Assembly (NCBI GenBank): GCA_051530055.1
Contig: CM121341.1
Location: 16,306,001 to 16,370,000, forward strand
Reading direction: 5' to 3'
Source: Neoechinorhynchus agilis
Lineage: Eukaryota; Acanthocephala
Length of the DNA stretch: 64,000 nucleotides
Below the pieces are notes generated by a model. It searched no databases and was not told the origin of the DNA. It saw nothing but the letters and a program-made list of their open reading frames with translations. Below are positions 57,401 through 64,000 of this stretch, piece by piece (positions within the stretch are counted from its first letter, which is position 1; every line of letters begins with the position of its first letter). A program made the position numbers and the translations under genes.

Positions 57401-60400
57401 CTGCCCTGCGTTCTAGCATTTATGATCATGTTCTGTATTGATCTATAGATTGCTTCGAATGGAAATTTCGACTTTTGAATGCAAACTGAAAAAGAGAAGA
57501 TTATGCGATAATCTTCAATAAAGGCTTCTTTTCATGTCTCCAGAATCGATTTAGCGACCAGCAAAAATCTGTAACCTCAAGTAGAAATTTGCCCTGCGTT
57601 CTAGGAATTATGATCATGTTCTTTATTGATCTTTAGATTGGTTTGAATGGAAATTTCGACTTTTGAATGAAAACTGAAAAGAGAAGATTGTGCGATAATC
57701 TTCAATGAAGGCTTGTTTTCATGTCTCCAGAATCGATTTAGCCATCAGCAAAAATCTGTAACCTCAAGTAGAAATCTGCCCTACGTTCTAGGATTTAATA
57801 CCACGTTCTTTATTGATCTTTAGATTGGTTTGAATGGAAATTTCGACTTTTGAATGAAAACTGAAGAAGAGAAGATTATGCGATAATCTTCAATAAAGGC
57901 TCGTTTTCATGTCTCCAGAATCGATTTAGCGATCAGAAAAAAATTTGTAACCAAAAGTAGAAATTTGCCCTGCGTTCTAGCATTTATGATCATGTTCTTT
58001 ATTGATCTTTAGATTGCTTTGAATGGAAATTCCGACTTTTGAATGAAAACTGAAAAAGAGAAGATTATGCGATAATCTTCAATAAAAGCTTGTTTTCATG
58101 TCTCCAGAATCGATTAAGCGATGAGAAAAATCTGTAACAAAAAGTAGAAATCTGCCCTGCGTTCTAGCATTTATGAACATGTTCTGTATTGATCTTTAGA
58201 TTGCTTCGAATGGAAATTTCGACTTTTGAATGAAAACTGAAAAGAGAAGATTGTGCGATAATCTTCAATGAAGGCTTGTTTTCATGTCTCCAGAATCGAT
58301 TTAGCGATCAGAAAAAATCTGTAACAAGTAGAAATCTGCCCTACGTTCTAGCATTTATGATCATGTTCTTTATTGATCTTTAGATTGCTTTGAATGGAAA
58401 TCCGACTTTTGAATGAAAACTGAAAAAGAAGATTATGCGATAATCTTCAATAAAAGCTTGTTTTCATGTCTCCGAATCGATTAAGCGATGAGAAAAATCT
58501 GTAACAAAAAGTAGAAATCTGCCCTGCGTTCTAGCATTTATGATCATGTTCTTTATTGATCTTTAGATTGCTTTGAATGGAAATTTCGACTTTTGAATGA
58601 AAACTGAAAAGAGAAGATTGTGCGATAATCTTCAATGAAGGCTTGTTTTCATGTCTCCAGAATCGATTTAGCGATCAGAAAAAATCTGTAACCTCAAGTA
58701 GAAATCTGCCCTACGTTCTAGGATTTATGATCACGTTCTTTATTGATCTTTAGATTGGTTTGAATGGAAATTTCGACTTTTGAATGAAAACTGAAAAAGA
58801 GAAGATTATGCGATAATCTTCAATAAAGGCTTGTTTTCATGTCTCCAGAATCGATTTAGCGATCAGAAAAAATTTGTAACCAAAAGTAGAAATCTGCCCT
58901 GCGTTCTAGCATTTATGATCATGTTCTTTATTGATCTTTAGATTGCTTTGAATGGAAATTTCGACTTTTGAATGAAAACTGAAAAAGAGAAGATTATGCG
59001 ATAATCTTCAATAAAGGCTTGTTTTCATGTCTCCAGAATCGATTTAGCGATCAGAAAAAATCTGTAACCTCAAGTAGAAATTTGCCCTGCGTTCTAGGAT
59101 TTATGATCATGTTCTTTATTGATCTTTAGATTGGTTTGAATGGAAATTTCGACTTTTGAATGAAAACTGAAAAAGAGAAGATTATGCGATAATCTTCAAT
59201 GAAGGCTTGTTTTCATGTCTCCAGAATCGATTTAGCGATCAGAAAAACCTGTAAATAAAAGTAGAAATCTTCCCTGCGTTCTAGGATTTATAATCATGTT
59301 CTTTATTGATGTTTAGATTGGTTTGAATGGAAATTTCGACTTTTTAATGAAAACTGAAAAAGAGAAGATTATGCGATAATCTTCAATAAAGGCTTGTTTT
59401 CATGTCTCCAGAATCGATTTAGCGATCACCAAAAGTCTGTAACCAAAAGTAGAAATTTGCCCTGCGTTCTAGGATTTATGATCATGTTCTTTATTGATCT
59501 TTAGATTGGTTTGAATGGAAATTTCGACTTTTGAATGCAAACTGAAAAAGAGAAGATTATACGATAATCTTCAATAAAGGCTTGTTTTCATGTCTCCAGA
59601 ATCGATTTAGCGATCAGAAAAAATCTGTAACCAAAAGTAGAAATCTGCCCTGCGTTCTAGCATTTATGATCATGTTCTTTATTGATCTTTAGATTGCTTT
59701 GAATGGAAATTTCGACTTTTGAATGAAAACTTAAAAAGAGAAGATTATGCGATAATCTTCAATAAAGGCTTGTATTCATGTCTCCAGAATCGAGTTAGCG
59801 ATCAGAAAAAAATTGTTACCAAAAGTAGAAATTTGCACTGCGTTCTAGCATTTATGATCATGTTCTTTATTTATCTTTATATTGCTTTGAATGGAAATTT
59901 CGACTTTTTAATGAAAACTGAACAAGAGAAGATTATGCGATAATCTTAATGAAGGCTTGTTTTCACGTCTCTAGAATCGATTTAGCGATCAGAAAAAATC
60001 TGTAACCAAAAGTAGAAATCTGCCCTGCGTTGATTTATGATCATGTTTTATTGATCTTTAGATTGTTTAATGGAAATTTCGACTTTTGAATGAATACTGA
60101 AAAAGAGAAAATTGTGCGATAATCTTCAATAAAGGCTTGGTTTCATGTTCCAGAATCGATTGCGATCAGAAAAAATCTGTAACCAAAAGAGAAATCTGCC
60201 CTGCGTTCTAGCATTTATGATCATGTTCTTTATTGATCTTTAGATTGATTTGAATGGAAATTTCGACTTTTGAATTAAAACTGAAAAAGAGAAAATTATG
60301 CGATAATCTCCAATAAAGGCTTGTTTTCATGTCTCCAGAATCGATTTAGCGATCTGAAAAATCTGTAACCAAAAGTAGAAATCTGCATTGCGTTCTAGCA

Positions 60401-63400
60401 TTTATGATCATGTTCTCTATTGATCTTTAGATTGATTTAAATGGAAATTTCGACTTTTGAATGAATACTGAAAAAGAGAAAATTGTGCGATAATCTTCAA
60501 TAAAGGCTTGGTTTCATGTCTCCAGAATCGATTAGGCGATCAGAAAAAATCTGTAACCAAAAGCAGAAATCTGCCCTGCGTTCTAGCATTTATGATCATG
60601 TTCTTTATTGATCTTTAGATTGCTTTGAATGGAAATTTCGACTTTTGAATTAAAACTGAAAAAGAGAAGATTATGCGATAATCTTCAATAAAGGCTTGGT
60701 TTCATGTCTCCAGAATCGATTTAGCGATCAGAAAAAATCTGTAACCTCAAGTAGAAATCTGCCCTACGTTCTAGCATTTATGATCATGTTCTTTATTGAT
60801 CTTTAGATTGCTTTGAATGGAAATTTCGACTTTTTAATGAAAACTGAATTATGCGATAATCTTCAATAAAAGCTTGTTTTCATGTCTCCAGAATCGATTA
60901 AGCGATCAGCAAAAACCTGTAACAAAAAGTAGAAATCTGCCCTGCGTTCTAGCATTTATGATCATGTTGTTTATTGATCTTTAGATTTATTTAAATGGAA
61001 ATTTCGACTTTTGAATGAATACCAAAAAAGAGAAAATTGTGCGATAATCTTCAATAAAGGCTTGGTTTCATGTATCCAGAATCGATTAGGCGATCAGAAA
61101 AAATCTGTAACCAAAAGCAGAAATCTGCTCTGCGTTCTAGCATTCATGATCATGTTCTTTATTGATCTTTAGATTCATTCGAATGGAAATTTCGACTTTT
61201 GAATGAAAACTGAAAAAGAGAAGATTATGCGATAATCTTCAATAAAGGCTCGTTTTCATGTCTCCAGAATCGATTTAGCGATCAGAAAAAAATTTGTAAC
61301 CAAAAGTAGAAACCTGCCCTGCGTTCTAGCATTGATGTTCATGTTCTTTATTGACCCTTAGATTGCTCTGAATGGAAATTTCGACTTTTGAATGAAAACT
61401 TAACAAGAGAAGATTATGCGATAATCTTCAATAAAGGCTTGTTTTCATGTCTCCAGAATCGATTTAGCGATCAGAAAAAATTTGTAACCAAAAGTAGAAA
61501 TCTGCCCTACGTTCTAGCATTTATGATCATGTTCGTTATTGATCTTTGGATTTATTTAAATGGAAATTTCGACTTTTGAATGAAAACTGAAAAAGAGAAG
61601 ATTATGCGATAATCTCCAATAAAGGCTTGTTTTCATGTCTCCAGAATCGATTTAGTGATCAGAAAAAATCAGTAACCAAAAGTAGAAATCTGCCCTGCGC
61701 TCTAGCATTTATAATCATGCTCTTCATTGATCTTTAGATTGATTCGAATGGAAATTTCGACTATTGAATGCAAACTGAAAAAGAGAGGATTGTGCGATAA
61801 TCATCAATAAAGGCTTGTTTTCATATCTCCAGAATCGATTTAGCGACCAGCAAAAATCTGTAACAATAAGCAGAAATCTGCCCTGCGTTCTAGCATTTAT
61901 GATCATGTTCTTTTTTGATCTTTAGATTGATTTAAATGGAAATTTCGACTTTTGAATGCAAACTCAAAAAGAGAAGATTGTGCGATAATCTTCAATAAAG
62001 GCTTGTTTTCATATCTCCAGAATCGATTTAGCGACCAGCAAAAATCTGTAACCATAAGCAGAAATCTGCCCTGCGTTCTAGCATTTATGATCATATTCTT
62101 TATTGATCTTTAGATTGATTTGAATGGAAATTTCGGCTTTTGAATAAAAACTGAAAAAGAGAAGATTATGCGATAATCTTCAATAAAGGCTTGTTTGTCA
62201 GGTTTCCAGAATCGATTAAGCGATCAGCAAATATATGTAACGAAAAGTAGAAATCTGCCCTGCGTTCTAGCATTTATGATCATGTTATTTATTGATCTTT
62301 AGATTGATTTAAATGGAAATTTCGACTTTTGAATGAATACTGAAAAAGAGAAAATTGTGCGATAATCTTCAATAAAGGCTTGGTTTTATGTCTCCAGAAT
62401 CGATTTAGCGATCAGAAAAAATCAGTAACCAAAAGTAGAAATCTGCCCTGCGCTCTAGCATTTATACTCAATCTCTTCATTGATCTTTAGATTGATTCGA
62501 ATGGAAATTTCGACTATTGAATGCAAACTGAAAAAGAGAGGATTGTGCGATAATCTTCAATAAAGGCTTGTTTTCATGTCTCCCGAATCGATTAAGCGAT
62601 CAGCAAAAATCTGTAACGAAAAGTAGAAATCTGCCCTGCGTTCTAGCATTTATGATCATGTTCTTTATTGATCTTTAGGTTGATTTGAATTTAAATTTCG
62701 ACTTTTGAATGAAAACTGAAAAAGAGAAGATTATGCGACAATCTTCAATAAAGGATTGTTTTGATGTCTCCAGAATCGATTTAGCGATCAGAAAAAAATT
62801 TGTAACCAAAAGTAGAAATCTGCCCTGCGTTCTAGCATTTATAATCATGCTCTTCATTGATCTTTAGATTGATTCGAATGGAAATTTCGACTATTGAATG
62901 CAAACTGAAAAAGAGAAGATTATACGATAATCTTCAATATAGGCTTGTTTTCATGTCTCCAGAATCGATTTAGCGATCAGAAAAAATCTTGAACCAAAAG
63001 TAGAAATCTGCCCTTCGTTCTAGCATTTATGATCATGCTCTTTATTGATCTTTAGATTGCTTTGAATGGAAATTTCGAATTTTGAATGAAAACTTAAAAA
63101 GAGAAGATTATGCGATAATCTTCAATAAAGGCTTGTATTCATGTCTCCAGAATCGAGTTAGCGATCAGAAAAAAAATTGTTACCAAAAGTAGAAATCTGC
63201 ACTGCGTTCTAGCATTTATGATCATGTTCTTTATTTATCTTTATATTGCTTTGAATGGAAATTTCGACTTTTTAATGAAAACTGAAAAAGAGAAGATTAT
63301 GCGATAATCTTCAATGAAGGCTTGTTTTCATGTCTCCAGAATCGATTTAGCGATCAGAAAAAATCTGTAACCAAAAGTAGAAATCTGCCCTGCGTTCCAG

Positions 63401-64000
63401 CATTTATGATCATGTTCTCTATTGATCTTTAGATTGATTTAAATGGAAATTTCGACTTTTGAATGAATACTGAAAAAGAGAAAATTGTGCGATAATCTTC
63501 AATAAAGGCTTGGTTTCATGTATCCAGAATCGATTAGGCGATCAGAAAAAATCTGTAACCAAAAGCAGAAATCTGCCCTGCGTTCTAGCATTCATGATCA
63601 TGTTCTTTATTGATCTTTAGATTGATTCGAATGGAAATTTCGACTTTTGAATTAAAACTGAAAAAGAGAAGATTATGCGATAATCTCCAATAAAGGCATG
63701 TTTTCATGTCTCCAGAATCGATTTAGCGATCTGAAAAATACTGTAACCAAAAGTAGAAATCTGCATTGCGTTCTAGCATTTATGATCATGTTCTCTATTG
63801 ATCTTTAGATTGATTTAAATGGAAATTTCGACATTTGAATGAATACTGAAAAAGAGAAAATTGTGCGATAATCTTCAATAAACGCTTGGTTTCATGTATC
63901 CAGAATCGATTAGGCGATCAGAAAAAATCTGTAACCAAAAGCAGAAATCTGCCCTGCGTTCTAGCATTCATGATCATGTTCTTTATTGATCTTTAGATTG
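48448..64000. repeat. Satellite array, ~188-bp monomer, more than 80 copies
   Basis: Head-to-tail monomers run without interruption to the window edge (spacing of ctgtaac: 187-188 bp). Landmarks in each unit are ctgccctgcgttctagcatt, atgatcat, ggaaatttcgacttttgaat, the dyad agattatgcgataatct, cttcaataaaggc and ccagaatcgatttagcga. Variant classes differ after ctgtaac (caaaag, aaaaag, ctcaag). Blocks of 9-10 or ~18 monomers recur, indicating higher-order repeats. Short open frames of 60-70 codons are by-products and not genes. Monomers in 52.85-53.43 kb and near 54.9 kb are irregular. Confidence 0.97.

Noticed and set aside
49252-62857. Repeated 60-75-codon frames beginning MIINARTQGRF or MNENL
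   Set aside because: They recur because the satellite monomer recurs, and they change frame at every 187/188-bp join.
48448-64000. CRISPR-like array
   Set aside because: Monomers abut directly with no unique spacers, and the unit is 188 bp; it is an ordinary satellite.
1-64000. tRNA and rRNA genes
   Set aside because: I looked for tRNA B-box-like and rDNA-like stretches, including next to the R2/R4-like LINEs, and saw none I could support.

Overview
The window looks like nuclear DNA of a small invertebrate with an AT-rich genome and very short introns. Introns resolved by splice signals and reading phase are mostly 41-63 nt, and the recognisable genes are animal genes: CRIPT, NPC1, PARP1 and a nicastrin-like fragment. 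Intron size suggests a nematode-like animal, but the taxon is an inference. No bacterial operons, rRNA or tRNA genes were seen.

Layout: 1-3.3 kb holds foldback elements, an intact CRIPT gene and a short two-exon gene. 3.6-5.7 kb is a decayed LINE. 6.4-10.6 kb is a spliced Niemann-Pick C1 (NPC1) gene. 11.2-16.2 kb has a long palindrome, a gene for a small secreted protein, a dispersed repeat, a copia-like fossil and another LINE. 16.75-19.7 kb is a second copy of the 3.0-6.6 kb block, carrying an intact gene for a multi-pass membrane protein and only the 5' end of NPC1. 20-29.5 kb is dominated by repeats: LINEs of two kinds, Penelope-like tails and one arm of a large inverted duplication. 29.8-32.9 kb is a tandemly duplicated pair of convergent genes. 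33.4-41.3 kb is again LINE- and repeat-rich, with a 96-bp minisatellite and a nicastrin-like fragment. 42.7-46.3 kb is a complete six-exon PARP1 gene. From 48.45 kb to the end is one continuous array of a ~188-bp satellite (over 80 monomers), probably pericentromeric or other heterochromatin.

The main structural story is duplication followed by complementary decay. An ancestral block held a short '+' gene, a convergent membrane-protein gene, and NPC1 head-to-head with the latter. In the left copy the membrane-protein gene is destroyed and NPC1 survives; in the right copy the membrane-protein gene survives, NPC1 is cut to its first exons and the short gene is split by a LINE.

The most unusual recurrent signal is a compact RNA-like motif, CTGANGA + one base + hairpin + GAAA (or a near variant). 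It occurs at least six times inside foldback elements or next to Penelope-like tails. It resembles the hammerhead ribozyme core known from Penelope-like retroelements, but with one extra base before stem II.
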